From Aurelia coerulea (Eukaryota; Cnidaria; Scyphozoa; Semaeostomeae; Ulmaridae): DNA of 64,000 bases. The position numbers were made by a program, and so were the translations under genes. The notes under the pieces are model-generated. The model was given only the letters and a program-made list of their open reading frames with translations. It was not told where the DNA came from and made no database searches. This document shows positions 1 through 11,256 of this stretch, piece by piece. The stretch is from NCBI GenBank assembly GCA_039566865.1, contig CM076944.1, positions 11,120,501 to 11,184,500 on the forward strand, given 5' to 3'. Each line of letters starts with the position of its first letter. Positions within the stretch are counted from its first letter, which is position 1.

Positions 1-1197
1 CTAGTAAAGCAGCACGGTTTTTTAGACGAACGCGTTCAACTTGACTATCGACCTCGTTTTCGATATAACCCCTTGCCAGCAGCCAAGTTTTTAGATCCCC
101 CACCCTATTTTCGAAAAAAGTTTCCTCTGAACAAATGCGCCGAATTCTGAGAGCCTGGCTGTAAGGAATACCCTTTTTGGTATGGCTAGGATGACATGAA
201 GTGTGATGTAAGAGTTGATGGGCATCAGTAGGTTTTGTAAACAAATCAGTGACAATTTTGTTACCTTGTTTGATGACTTGAACATCGAGAAAATTAACTT
301 TTTCCGAGGACCATTCTGCAGTGAACTTAATCGAATCATGGGCCCCATTAAGGAAATTTACAAAATCCCTGAGTTTTTCCTCCCCGTGCAACCAAACCAA
401 AAAGACGTCGTCTATATACCTCCACCACAGCCGTGGTTTCCACTGAGCTTCCGAAAGTAACTTTTCCTCAAGAGCCGCCAAGTAAAGAATCGCATAACTT
501 GGAGCACATTTAGTTCCTATAGCAGTACCCCTAAGTTGCTGGTAAAAGTCACCATTGAATTCAAAAAAGTTGTTTTTCAAAACCACGCGAGCAAGCTCCG
601 TAAAGGCGGATTTACACTAGACGAATATATTCGCGCGAAGCGAATTTTTCGATCCGAATTTTTCGCTTCGAATATTTCTTTTGATTTCCACTATGCGAAA
701 TTTTAGCGCCAAAAACAAGGAAAACATGGCGGCTGATAAAACCAAATTATACTACATAAGATAAAATAAAGCAAACCAAACCAAACAAGCAAACCATCCG
801 CAATGTCGTTATTGCTGTTGTGTGAAAAGTTATTCTGATTGGTTGATTTTGCTGCTGCGAAAAATTCGCAGCGAAAAAGTTGAAATGGATTCTACTTTTT
901 GCGAAGCGAAAAATTCGCTGCGATTTCGAAGTGATTTCTCAAAACAGGGTTCTGCGCAAAATTTTTTGCGCATATGCATCGAAAAATTCGCTTCGCACGA
1001 ATTTATTCGCCTAGTGTAAACCCGCCTTAAGGGAGTTCGTGGAAATGGTCTTATCTTCTCGATGTTCAAGTGCTTCCCGTAAGGCTTCCAATCCCTCTTC
1101 ATGCGGAATGCTAGGGTAGAGCCCAACAACATCCACTGTACACAAAATAGCATTTTCAGGGAGTTACCCCAAATTGTGGATTTTTTGAAGAAAAAAC
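1..1197 (-). pseudogene. Penelope-like element reverse transcriptase, partial and interrupted
   Basis: Read on the minus strand, 1197-1031 and then 600-1 form one RT. It contains DVVGLYPSIPHEEG near 1100, RGTAIGTKCAPSYA near 500, the catalytic YIDDVF near 405-420, and further down FLDVQVI and HPSHTKKGIPYSQ. These blocks are characteristic of Penelope-like elements, which prime at chromosome breaks or ends and often carry a GIY-YIG endonuclease after the RT. The copy runs off the window at position 1, so I cannot see whether the endonuclease is present. It is defective: an in-frame stop follows KIHNLG near 1173, the upstream half is lost at an ATT microsatellite from 1201, and a 424-bp MITE splits the RT. 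Family assignment is from motifs I recognise; the defects are read directly. Confidence 0.9.
604..1027. mobile_element. Harbinger-type MITE inserted in the Penelope-like RT
   Basis: The element is 424 bp. Its ends are inverted repeats of about 46 bp starting AGGCGGRTTTACACTAGRCG, with four mismatches between the arms. It is flanked by TAA at 601-603 and 1028-1030. Removing the element and one TAA restores the RT frame across the junction (NSL then TELARVV). A 3-bp TAA/TTA duplication with GGC-type ends is usual for PIF/Harbinger elements. The interior is rich in GCGAA/TTCGC words. The short open frames inside are chance. Confidence 0.88.
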
Positions 1198-1200
1198 CCA

Positions 1201-1425
<225 letters not shown>

Positions 1426-1429
1426 TGAA

Positions 1430-3047
1430 TATCTATTTAAAGTAGGCTAACAAAATGAATAGCTAATATACAGCTAATTAAGGCCTACTATTTACAATAT
1501 ATATAATTTACAATAAAACTATCAATATATAATACAGAAAAAATCAGAGTTAAAATCATCATGTTAAAAACCCAACTTGCGAGATAAATACTTTGCAAAG
1601 CCTACAGTTGCTTTTTCCACCATTCCAACAACGAATTCGTTTTTTGAACATAGGAAGGCTATTTGATTGTTTTATTCTTGCGGAAAATGCTGCCACAGTT
1701 TATTTCCAAGGTAGGTAATGGACTAAACTCCAATGTATGTAGATCGTACTTTGGCAGTTGAGCATCATCACCATGCCTTAAGCAGTAGCTAATATTGCGT
1801 TGTATGAAAATATCCTTCATAAATAGTGGATTCAGACCGGCTTTTGTTTTATAAATTTCAATCATGAGCAACTGTAGGTTTCTTACATGGATTGGCACCG
1901 ATTTAGATTGCTCCAGGAGAAAACCGAAATCATTCTCGCAATCTTTATATGCAATGCGTAATGCCGTTTCTTGAATATGATTTATTCTATGATTCAAAGC
2001 TCTATCATAGAACATCCAAACAAGCGGACAGTAGCTGAAATGGGACAAAACGAACGCCCTCATTAACTGCTGCAGCTTTTCAGTGTCCATGTATCGTGAT
2101 ATTCGAGCAAGAGCGTGGCGTTATTGACTGGCCTTTTTGCAAACAGTCTTCACGTGCTGCTTGAAAGAAAGTGATTGATCAAAGGTTTTTCTTTGAAATT
2201 TCTTTCACACAGGCCTCGCCTATCTTAATTGTTGTTTCGTTACTCCCTTTTGCACCAAAATCATTTTGTGGCATTTGTCTTCATTTAGCTTCATGCAATT
2301 GTTTGGAAACCATTCAGTTCTCTTAAGGGCATAAGGGCATAAGGGCATTTCTTTGAACTGAATGACTGAACGATCTTGGGTCTTGGGAGAGGCATTCTAA
2401 GCCAAAGTAGAATGCATATTCTCAAAATTTTCCTGGTGGCTTTGCCCCCAGACCTACTTATTTCAAGATCCCATTTGTCTTAACAACGTGTGCATGTCAT
2501 TGGCTATAGAGTTCCCCTATTTGCTACTGCTCCTTCAAGCAATTTCATCAAAATAATTTGAAGAGCTAGCTGTACTCTGGCATGTTCGTTTACTTTCCTA
2601 GATTAACTTGCTAAGATGGGTATAAATTCTCAATGCAAATTCAATAAAACATCCTGCCCATTTTGTGTTCATTGCAGCCAATTTTACGATGCAAAATAAA
2701 ACTAAAATGGGCGTTTCCCTCATTTTCCGAGCGTCTGAAGGGCGTGGTCACAAAAAATTTTCTAGCCAACGCCCCATAAACAAGTCAAGTGCTGCGTATG
2801 CCCCTGAAATACTATGCCAAGTGTCTGCATTTTGAATTTAATCATCCATTGCTTATACGTTTCAAACTTTGATGATATGTAATGGTATTTTCGTTTTTTT
2901 TGTCGGCAAATTGGGGTGTCTGCACCCCCCAACAATTTTCTTTAGCTTCGCCCCTGGGTATATGTTAAGCAAAAGGGGTCCCAAGATCGAACCTTGCGGT
3001 ACTCCCAGGACGGTTTCTGTACATGTGCTGAATGAACCATTGACCTT
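1430..3047 (-). pseudogene. Old LINE RT, 3' half (palm end, thumb and C-terminus), decayed
   Basis: On the minus strand, 3047-2950 encodes VNGSFSTC and the RT motif LGVPQGSILGPLL. Near 2330-2100 there is a frameshifted WFPNNCMKLNEDKCH-like stretch. From 2090 to 1659 the C-terminal RT region reads SHFSYCPLVWMFYDR, IQETALRIAY and RNLQLLMIEIYKTK. These are typical of jockey/CR1-type LINEs that dominate coral genomes. Unrelated material fills part of 2350-2940. The 5' half of the same element is at 9267-9970, because a plus-strand LINE is inserted between the codons for RKQRV and KVNGS. The 3' UTR (about 1430-1655) ends in the ATT tail. There are several frameshifts; no intact product is expected. 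Confidence 0.82.
2340..2945. other. Non-coding repeat debris inside the old LINE
   Basis: No gene is seen here. The segment includes the wording of a dispersed family (GGCATTCTAAGCCAAAGTA near 2390, and GGGCGTGGTCACAAAAAATT near 2740) found again near 15.4-17.0, 31, 33 and 35 kb, with a small local duplication of GGGCATAA at 2325-2347. Confidence 0.5.
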
Positions 3048-3140
3048 GACAAAAAAAAAAGAAAATGGCGCACTACATGATGCACGTGTGTTGGTTCGCT
3101 CGTCGAAAAGAACGTGAAACTTGACTTTCCAGGTCAAGTG

Positions 3141-3193
3141 GTAAGTTTTTATATTATTGCGTTTTTCAATAAAATACTCTTTTTCATTCGCAG
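3141..3193 (+). promoter_or_regulatory. Intron-like segment in the LINE 5' UTR
   Basis: A GTAAGT donor at 3141 is followed by a T-rich stretch and a TTTTTCATTCGCAG acceptor ending at 3193. At 53 bp it would be a very short intron. Both signals match animal splice consensus, but there is no transcript evidence and use is unproven. Confidence 0.35.
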
Positions 3194-3378
3194 TATATCT
3201 TAAATTTCAATGATTATCGTTCACATCTGAAGAAGGGCCTAAGTCGAAGGTCGTCCAAGCTCACAATGGGTGGTGATGAAGTCGTGTCGTTAGCTGTGGT
3301 GCAAAATCTTCTTGACGTTCAAGCGAACGCATTTAAGAATACACACAGCAGTTAATACACAGCAATACACAGCAGTTA

Positions 3379-4502
3379 ATGGTGGAAGGTTTCAAGGATG
3401 ACTTAAAAGATCTACGCAAGGAAGTTGCTGAAATTAAACTCAGCCTCCAGTTTAGTCAATCCAAATTTGACAATGCTACCATGAAGATGGACATGATAGA
3501 TAAGCGGATAAATTCCAGTGAACATGATATCAAAGATTCTTTTGACCAGATTGAATGCATGGAGGACAACCTTGAGTATTTAGAAAACCACCGTAGAAGA
3601 AACAATGTGACCATATTTGGAATTGCAGAGAATAAACTAACAGAAAACTCCTGGGATGACACAGCAAATTGTTCTCCCAGTTATAGAAAACAGCCATCAA
3701 ATGACTACGAGAGCAAAAAGTAGAGCAGATTTTCAAGTTGACATGGTAACAACAGAACAACAAAAAACATTTCAGCAATCTGCTATAAAAACATGGAACA
3801 TACTGCCTGCAAGGATAAAGGAAATAAACAGCATGACACAATTTAAGAGAATTTTAAAATCTTTTTTAATTAGGGACAGAAATAATCCATTTTCTCTCAT
3901 CAAATAAGGACAGTATGTCTAATATTTAAGTAAATAGTATAAATCATATATCTAGCATTTTAAGTGTATTTTATCAAAGCTTATAATATTTATTCCTATT
4001 TAATTTTTTTATTCATTCTTTTTATGCTGGACCACTATTTGTACCAATCTTTTTGATTGTACAGTGTTATCCAGGCTAAATAATTACATACATACATACA
4101 AAGGTGGTTAAAGATACCCTGTCTGACAAATTGGGCATCACTGATAATCTGGAGATTGAAAGGTGCCACCGCGTTGGAAATCCTAACAAGTCACAAAGAG
4201 GGAACAAAAATTCTTATGTTGGCAGTAGAAATGATGATCCCCGCCCTATTGTGGTGAAATTCTTGAAGTGGAAAGAAAAAGAAAAAGTATTGCAAATGGG
4301 AAGATCACAAAAGCCAGAGAATGTAAAGTTTGTTGCTGACTACGCAAAGCGTACATTGGATAGGCGCAGAGAAAAAGTCCCACAGCACATTGAAGCACGT
4401 AAGAAAGGAAAAATTGCGTACTTTGTCATGGACAAACTAATGATACGAGATAAACCTCCTGAACCTTCATCTGAGAATGAAATCTCATTTGGACCAGTCT
4501 AA
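3379..4502 (+). pseudogene. LINE ORF1 (coiled-coil, L1-ORF1/transposase_22-like), split by an insertion
   Basis: The first part (3379 to about 3660) is rich in heptads (DDLKDLRKEVAEIKLSLQ and following) and then has LENHRRRNNVTIFGI and SWDDT. The second part (4101-4502) reads IERCHRVGNPNK, PRPIVVKFLKWKEKEKVLQ and ends with a stop at 4500-4502. These two blocks are the usual order of an L1-ORF1-like RNA-binding protein: trimerising coiled coil, RRM-like core, C-terminal domain. The protein would coat element RNA in the cytoplasm. A 440-bp fragment of another LINE interrupts it after WDDT; when it is ignored the two halves are in the expected order. Confidence 0.8.
3661..4100 (+). mobile_element. 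Truncated LINE 3' end inserted in ORF1
   Basis: The segment encodes only the last residues of an RT (TWNILPARIKEINSM then FKRILKSFLIRD, stop near 3905), followed by an AT-rich 3' UTR and a short (TACA)n tail at about 4085-4100. The pattern W-N-x-L-P...F-K-x-x-L-K is the usual end of LINE RTs. Heavy 5' truncation is typical of target-primed reverse transcription. I could not fix a target-site duplication. Confidence 0.7.
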
Positions 4503-4619
4503 TGAGTAAGTTTAGAAATGGACAAAATCTGGAATGTTGCCTTTGTTGTGTTTATCCTATTGAAATTATTCCTATTGTTTTATTTTCAGTTCAGACCAAT
4601 TTAACTTTATCATGTTAAT

Positions 4620-5996
4620 ATGACGAAGTCAATTTCATCTCCTTGTGGCATTTGCCATAAGAATATACCTGATCATCATAAATCAGTTTTTTGTAATCAT
4701 TGTAACTTTTGGATTCACATAAAATGCACCATCGTATCTGTGGCAGAATATGAAAGGCTTCAAAATGAGCATGATGATGTGCCTTGGTTCTGTTCCATGT
4801 GTACAGCAGTCATGTTTCCTTTCGGATCACTAGATACAAATGAATTGTCAAACCTGTACAACTATGATTTTCCATCTTGGGTTGATTCAGAGCCATCCTT
4901 CGAAATAACCTCTGGTCATATAAACTTGCCTAATTTAGGAGACTATGATATTGATGAACATTTACCTTCTAATGTCAACTCTAGTTATCATACCCTCTAG
5001 GACTTATCTACACTTGTTACTTCAGAAAATGCCCTTTCCTTATTTCATTTGAATATTAGAAGTCTCTCTCTTCATCTCGATAAGCTTGTTTCAACTCTTT
5101 CAACTTTGAAAATAAACTTTGATGTTATAGGTGTGTCTGAAACTTGGAATTCTCTTGAAAATCCTTTAAAAACTAATGTGGAAATTCTTGGTTATAGTTA
5201 CTTTTCATCCCAGTCTCATAATCAAAATGGTGGTGTTGCACTTTATGTGAAATCAGGACTTACTCCGATTCCTATACCAGATCTAGGTAAGGAGAGCATT
5301 GACTTTGAGTCAGTCTGGGTTGAAGTTGACAACAGAAATGGTAAAAATTACCTGTTTTGCTGTATCTATCGTCATTCAAGCTCAGATGTTGACACTTTCT
5401 GTGAATATCTACAAGAAACCCTGTCCAATCCAGCTGTATTTAATAAACAAGTTTTTATCCTTGGAGATTTTAATATCAACCTTCTGAAGTATAACGTTGA
5501 CACTCCTATCACAAACTATGTTAATTTCCTTTTTTCAAAGCAATTCCTTCCATACATCCTTCATCCTTCTCGAGTATCTGGTTATTCTTCCACCCTTATT
5601 GACAATATCTTTTCAAACATCACAGACAATGAAACCTTAAGTGGTAACATTATGACACAAATAACGGATCACTTCCCTCAGTTTCTAGTTGTCAGGCATG
5701 CAGGTATCCCTTATAAGAGCTTATCATATCTCCAGCATGATTTTTCCAACCTCAGTGAGGAAAAAGTCCTAAATGATTTTGCAAACCTTGACCTTTCATT
5801 CTTAAATGACAGTGCTTTGAACGTTAATGCAAAGTTCAACAGACTCCTATCCAGCCTTGATGAATTAGTCAAAACGCATGCTCCTTTGAAGAAACTCACA
5901 AAGAGAGATATTAAATTCAGGAATAAACCATGGATTAACGGCAACATACAAAACATAAGATCCTTTTGGACGATTACAAAGTCCGTCCTGAGCTAA
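4620..5996 (+). pseudogene. LINE ORF2 part 1: PHD-type finger and AP endonuclease
   Basis: At 4620-5000 a zinc finger reads CGICHKNI, CNHCNFWIHIKC and WFCSMC, a PHD/FYVE-like cysteine-histidine array seen in CR1/L2-type ORF2 or ORF1 proteins. A single TAG near 4998 separates it from 5001-5996, which encodes the apurinic-type endonuclease: NIRSLS, ISETW-like VIGVSETWNS, VWVEV, ILGDFNIN, LIDNIFSN and TDHFPQFLV. These match endonuclease active-site blocks (GDFN and the final TDH). The enzyme nicks target DNA to prime reverse transcription. The frame is lost at about 5957, where an insertion begins just before the expected IQKMMRIRDK. Confidence 0.83.
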
Positions 5997-6997
5997 GCAA
6001 GCATCAGAATATCTGAATATTGATTTCTTCATAACCCCAAATGATCGTTGATGCTGTTTTAGCTACATTTAGAGAGATGAGTGTTGCTGCTAAAGTCACC
6101 TTCGATAGAGCATCAAGCGCCTTGTATGAGGACAAGAGTCGCCTGAAAGGCAATAGTTTGACCTGTATGTCAAATGAGGATGATTGGCAAAAAATTAAAA
6201 GTCAGTACCCCTAGTTTTCCTATTTGAGGCCTTCGTTCGTGCACGAAACTATTGGTGCATCTGTCTCAAATTAGATGTCATGTGACATTTTCGATAACGC
6301 AAAATTATTTATGCAAAAACCTTGCACAACGTTTCAATTGTTGCTATTCGCGGGCATTTAATTTGAGACAAGCAGTCATGAAGATAACCTCTGTGCAGAA
6401 TCGTATGCATGACGATTTTTTGGTTCAGTGTGATCACGTGCCTTCCCCCAGTCAATGGCGCTATTGTTTGATGGGATTCTTCACCTTTCAGTAGCTGTGT
6501 AGGAGGGGGATCCTTCTACCTTCGGTGATGCTGTAAATGCTAACCTCTGTGCAGGCCCGTTAAATCATCCCCTAAAGTTGACTTATTTGCATAATGAGTC
6601 CTACCAATACGTGGCTAATTATATGATCGTTCTAGAAAACGATTGTTTTAGCATAATTAAGCTGCTAATGAAGTCCAGAACGTGCCAATTCTTGTTTTAT
6701 TTGTTGTTGCGTCAGGGTAAACATGTTGGTGATTTATCCATCTTATGCTGTCAAATCTGTCTAACATGAAATAAGCCGACGTCAAATGTTGCTATAGGAT
6801 CGCGGGAAACATCTGTCTCGTATGCACTTTCTGTGCGCTTTCTTTATTTCAGTGCCAATTAGCAGAGGGAAAACGTTAATCAATCGCTTTAACGAGCGTG
6901 ACGGACTTACTTTCTCTCTGACTTTCTTTCTTTCTTACTTTCTTACTGACTGACCTGGAGCCCCCTCTTAGATTACAAAGTTGGACTTTGTAATCAA
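5957..6997. mobile_element. Unclassified 1-kb insertion in LINE ORF2
   Basis: This block separates the endonuclease from the RT linker of the same LINE. GATTACAAAGTCC occurs near its left end (about 5975), and an 11-bp hairpin GATTACAAAGT-TGG-ACTTTGTAATC closes its right end (about 6972-6996). I find no clear duplicated target, so the true boundary is uncertain by some 30 bp on the left. It holds a coding-looking stretch (6052-6210) and a CTTT-rich run near 6905-6950. It could be a non-autonomous DNA element or captured host DNA. Confidence 0.55.
6052..6210 (+). CDS. Orphan coding-like segment within the insertion
   Basis: One frame reads MIVDAVLATFREMSVAAK, then FDRASSALYEDKSRLKG and NEDDWQKIKSQYP before a stop. 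The composition looks like real protein rather than AT-rich noise, and the same frame upstream (DDYKVRPELSKHQNI) is open apart from two stops. I do not recognise the family. A captured exon or a decayed transposon ORF are both possible. Confidence 0.35.
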
Positions 6998-8952
6998 AAA
7001 TGATGCGCATCAGAGATAAGTTACTTAAAAAGATTAAAAAGAACAAGGACCAGTCTCTTGTAGATCTTTATAAACAGTTTTGAAATCGGGTTGCAGTTTC
7101 CTTGAGAGAAAGTATAGCCAGTTATTTCTATAACTACTTTAAAAAAAACAGTAATAACATGAAACAGTTATGGTCAGGAATTAAATCAGTTATCAGTATT
7201 AGAAAATCAAACAATGTAAATGTAATAAGTAAGCTTAAGGACTCAAATGGTAATTTTACATCAGATCCAGCAGTTATTGCTAACATTTTTAATAAGTTCT
7301 TCGTTAATGTCTCCCATGATATCACCAAAAATAGACCACCTTCTAACAAGTCACCTTTGAATTTCATGGGTGACAGAGTTGGAAATTAATTTTTCATGTC
7401 ACCTTCAGTATCTTCTGAAATATCTGATGTAATCTCTGTCCTAAAGTCTGGAAAGTCTCTTGGACCTAACAGCATTCCCATGAAAATCTTAAAATTTCTC
7501 TCTCCATTGATATCCTCTCCTTTATCTCTAATTATAAATGAGTCATTTCAGTTTGGGGTATTCCCTGATAAGATGAAGTTGGCCAAAGTAATTCCACTTT
7601 TTAAAAAGGTTGCCCACTAACATCTTCAAATTATAGTCCTACTTCTCTCCTCTCTGTCTTTAGCAAAATTGCTGAAAAAGTCATGTATGAACGTCTCTAT
7701 AAATTCCTAGAAAAGCATGAAATCTTATATACTTTACATTTCGGTTTTTGTGCCAGCCACTCCATTAACCATGCCCTGCTTAGTTTACCTGAAGTCATCA
7801 AAAACTCATTAGAAAATAGAAAATTTGGCTGTGGAATATTTATTGACTTGCAGAAGGCATTTAATACAGTGAACCATAATATTCTTTTGATGAAGCTTGA
7901 ACATTATGGAATTAGAGGAACTGCTTTGGATTGGTTTAAATCCTTTCTCTCTGATCGGAAGCAATATGTCTCTGTGAATGGTTCTAATTCCAGTCATCTC
8001 AGTGTTACCTGTGGTGCTCCACAGGGTTCTGTCCTTGGTCCCCTTCTTTTTTGATTTACATAAATGATTTACCTCTTTCATCCTCTAAACTAGACTTCTA
8101 CTTATTTGCAGATGATACCAACATCTATTATGAAGCTGAAAGTCTTCATCATCTTCAAAATGTGGTTAATAAGGAATTGAAGAAGTCAAAATGTATGTGG
8201 TTAGATGTGAGCAAGTTGTCACTCAATATTGACAAAACCAATTTCATAATTTTTAAGTCTCCTCAACATTCTACTCCGGAAAACATCAGTATAATGATTG
8301 GAAATCTTCCTGTCAAACAGACATGTTATGTCAAATTTCTAGGTGTTCTTTTAGATGAAAATCTCTCATGGAAATATCACCTTACAGAATTACCTAAAAC
8401 GCTGGCTAGAACTTGTGGGATGTTTTTCAAAGAAAGACACTTCTTACCGATCTGTGTTTGGTATGCCTTTATAACTCTCTGTTTTCACCTTTCCTGCAAT
8501 ATGGAATTTTAGTTTGGGGCCTCACCTATGAAACTTATATCAAGCCAGTATTTCTATTACAGAAACGGGTTTTAAGGGCAATCTCATTTAAACATCATAC
8601 TTCTCCTTCTACACCAATCTTCTCTGACTTAAAGATTTTAAAGCTGCATGATCTCTTTCAGTTAAAATTGCTTTGTTTTGTGTATGATTGTGTTAACATG
8701 ACTACTCCTTCTTACTTTCATTCTTTCTTTGCATTGGTTGAATCTGTTCATCAATGTGGTACTCGGCAAGCCTCTAAGACTGATATTTTTGTAACTCAGA
8801 AAAATACCCTTCAATGTGGTCTCAGGTCTGTGCGATACTTTGGAGCAAAGTGCTGGAATAGCATTCCTGTTGATCTTAAATGTTCACCGTCTGCTTTTAG
8901 CTTTCGTCGAAAACTCAAAGCCTACTTTTTTGAGAATAACTACCAATCATAG
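6998..8952 (+). pseudogene. LINE ORF2 part 2: reverse transcriptase
   Basis: The RT resumes at MMRIRDKLLKKIKKNKDQ and runs to a stop at 8950. Blocks in order: LKSGKSLGPNSIPMKIL (7440s), a short frameshifted region at 7615-7680, FGFCASHSINHAL, GIFIDLQKAFNTVNH, GAPQGSVLGPLLF, the catalytic FADD at 8105-8116, LSLNIDKTNF, KFLGVLLDENLSWKYH, and the C-terminal FGAKCWNSIP. This is a complete LINE RT order (fingers, palm, thumb). Known lesions: a stop near 7387, a frameshift near 7620, one near 8055 and one at about 8430. FADD instead of YADD is common in this clade. Confidence 0.86.
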
Positions 8953-9266
8953 CTGTCATACACTTGCATTGTGTATCTCTTTGAATGATACTAAAAGTTA
9001 ACTAACGATTGAAAAGATTTTTAATTTCATTAGTCATTTTTAAACCAGGGGGTGCTCTCTCCTCGATTAGCCTAGCTACTGAGAGAGCTCCTCCTCAAGA
9101 AATTCCCTTGCATACAATTCTCCTTATTTGTATTCATTTGTTTAGTATTGTTGTTGTATGTTAGTTAAGTCAAATTTAGTTATAATAGTTGTATTTTGTG
9201 TTCAATGTATTAACTATTTCAATATTGTATGGTTGTGGAATTTTAAAATGATAAAACTGAACTGAA
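8953..9266 (+). other. LINE 3' UTR and tail
   Basis: AT-rich 3' UTR following the RT stop. It ends with two copies of CTGAA directly before the host sequence. CR1/L2 elements end in such short direct repeats rather than poly-A. A local inverted motif GAGAGCACC/GAGAGCTCC region near 9050-9095 may fold. Confidence 0.7.
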
Positions 9267-9970
9267 CTTTACCCTCTGCTTCCTGTCGGTGAGATAGCTA
9301 TTGATAAACCGCAAGGCAGATCTACTGAGGCCATATGCATTCAATTTCGCTATTAGTAGTTCATGATTTAGACAATCAAAGCCTTCGAAAGGTCTGTAAA
9401 GACAGCCCTTGCGACGCCTCCGCTGTCCATTGTCTTCTTGCAGGCTTCAACAAAACGTAGAAGTGCATGCTATGTTCCATAGCCTTCTCGAAACCCACAG
9501 AGGAGTGAGGACAGGAAACTTTGGACAAAAGGTAGCATTTGGTCTTGCCACCAATCTTTCATAAATTTTTGATACCGATGGCAAGACTGTAGTCGGTCGG
9601 TAGTTCTTTTTCGTAAAGGCATCATCTTTTTTGCAGAGCGAGCTTATATCTCCAGCTTTCAATTATTTGGGAAAAGTACCCTTGGATAAACCAGAGTTGA
9701 ACAAATTCTGTTTGGCCACAGAGAATATGTCCAAATTTTCCTTAAGAATTTTTGCAGGTATGCAGTCAACTGGAGAGCCTTTTCTTGGATTGAATTGTCT
9801 AATCTTGATAGCAACCTCTTCGGTGGCGACCTTCCTGAAATCAAATTTTTCTGAGCACTTAATAGTATTTTTAATTTTGCAAAATACTTGGACGAGCTTC
9901 GTATTTATTAACAGATTTGTCAATAGAAACAGAAACTTTGATAATAATCAAAACAATGGCGTAGATTGAG
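9267..9970 (-). pseudogene. Old LINE RT, 5' half
   Basis: Minus-strand frames encode PVDCIPAKILKENLDIF (9830s), NYRPTTVLPSVSKIYERL (9590s), ACKKTMDSGGVARAVF-like and AYGLSRSALRFINSYL (9330-9290), ending RKQRV at the inserted LINE. These are RT fingers/palm blocks in correct order and join to KVNGS at 3047 once the 3048-9266 element is removed. Several frameshifts are present. Confidence 0.82.
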
Positions 9971-11256
9971 TGGAGAGAATTCTTGTGCGAATAGCATGGG
10001 AGTGTAGAGAATTAAACATAGTTAGATGTAAAAATATAAAGATATTGGAACTTAAACCAATGAAGAGAACAAATAAGAGTTGGCACAAAGGGTTTGTACT
10101 GAGTTTTGAAAATTGAGACATTACACCAGGACCATCCGTGTAAACACACGAGAAATGTTAGAGAGACTGCAATGGATCTTAGTATACGCTGCTTAGATTA
10201 AAATGTATTTTCCTGCAAGTCTATTGATGAATTTCCCCATTTTCGACAAGAAAGATTGAGTAGATAATTTCTTAAAATTCTAGCAAGCTATTGTAAAGTA
10301 TAAAATGAACATTATGATAAAGCCATATGCTACCGAAAAAATTTTGAAAACTCTTGACGAACGGGTGGGCCAGTTAGACGCAGTAACGTATGGATGCAGT
10401 AAACAATTAAGTGTCCTATATTTTACAAAAATGAAAAGGCAAGGAAGAAGGAACAGAGGAAATGAATAGACAAAAACGGTAAAGAGGGTATTTAATGGGT
10501 TTCAAATATCGAAGAGGCATGAAATCATGGTTTGTTAGGTTAATTTTTGATATTAATCATATAACATGCATTGTCACGCAAATCACATTTTTCGGTATGG
10601 CCTAAGGGGAAACAGATTTTCCGACGCAAATAAATGAGGGGGGCGGGGGTAGCTTAAGTTTTCATGATACGGAGTTGAACCATTCAAAGTGCAATGAGTG
10701 GGGAAGTGAGAGGGGAAGTTTCATCTAACCCGTTAGAGAGTCAAAGAGGGGAATCTGCTCAGAATGATAAATAGGTGAAAGAGCCATTTATTTTTCCTTG
10801 GACAGATTGAGAAATTGCACTCACACTTCTTTCCAGTAGCTCTAGGTGCCGTTGCTTGGTTCTCTCCGTTTCTTATTTCATTTCGCAGGCCGTGGAGGGG
10901 GGAAATAGTTTTGTCCAATTTGTCTACCACGAAATTGATTAGTGCAGAAGTATTTATTCAGGAATTCAATACTTTTAAAAAGAACACTAATTGTAAGAGC
11001 AATTTTTGTAACTCCCGTAGCTTCATAGGAAATTTGAAGGGGGTAGGTGGGTATAAATGTTCCCTTGATCAAGAATAGAGAAAACTTAAACATGTCCAAA
11101 TAGAGTTAAGAAATTTGATTTTTTCAACTGTAATTTTGATAAAGCCTGTAAACGTTATAAAAAGTCAATTGAATACAATGAAAAATAAAGATGCAAACAT
11201 GAATTTCTTCGAGGTTGAAAAGAGTAAGTAAATTCAAATTCAGATAGCCGCCTTAC
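9971..11256. repeat. Dispersed purine-rich repeat, copy 1
   Basis: About 10430-11090 matches 62120-62760 in the same orientation, although diverged. Shared blocks include ATGGCCTAAGGGGAAACAGA versus ATGGCCTGGGAAAGAGACGG, AGTCAAAGAGGGGAATC versus AGTCGAAGAAAGCAATC, and the TTGCTTGGTTCTCTCCGTTTC / TTCCTCGGTTCTTCTTTCC region. Near 10116 a broken frame reads ENxDITPGPSV, close to a 2A-type stop-carry-on motif (D-x-E-x-N-P-G-P) but missing residues. No intact ORF. Probably remains of a retroelement of unknown clade. Confidence 0.55.

Larger units (their letters stand above)
3048..9266 (+). mobile_element. CR1/L2-like LINE (ORF1, PHD finger, endonuclease, RT), near full length
   Basis: This 6.2-kb plus-strand element starts at a poly-A-rich 5' UTR and ends with a short TGAACT repeat tail. 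The left host junction ends ...GACCTT and the right one resumes CTTTACC..., a 3-bp overlap (3045-3047 and 9267-9269). Removing the element restores RKQRVKVNG in the older minus-strand LINE, which fixes both ends. Order: 5' UTR, ORF1 (coiled coil plus nucleic-acid-binding domain), PHD-type zinc finger, AP endonuclease, RT, 3' UTR. It carries two later insertions (3661-4100 and about 5957-6997) plus frameshifts, so it is inactive. Clade naming is by domain order and motif recognition. Confidence 0.88.

Noticed and set aside
6252..6769. Plus-strand frames in the insertion of the LINE
   Set aside because: AT-rich, no domains, not in frame with the coding-like segment at 6052-6210.
10100..10140. 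Functional 2A peptide
   Set aside because: The motif DITPGP lacks the E-x-N of the consensus and is preceded by a stop; only noted as a possible remnant.
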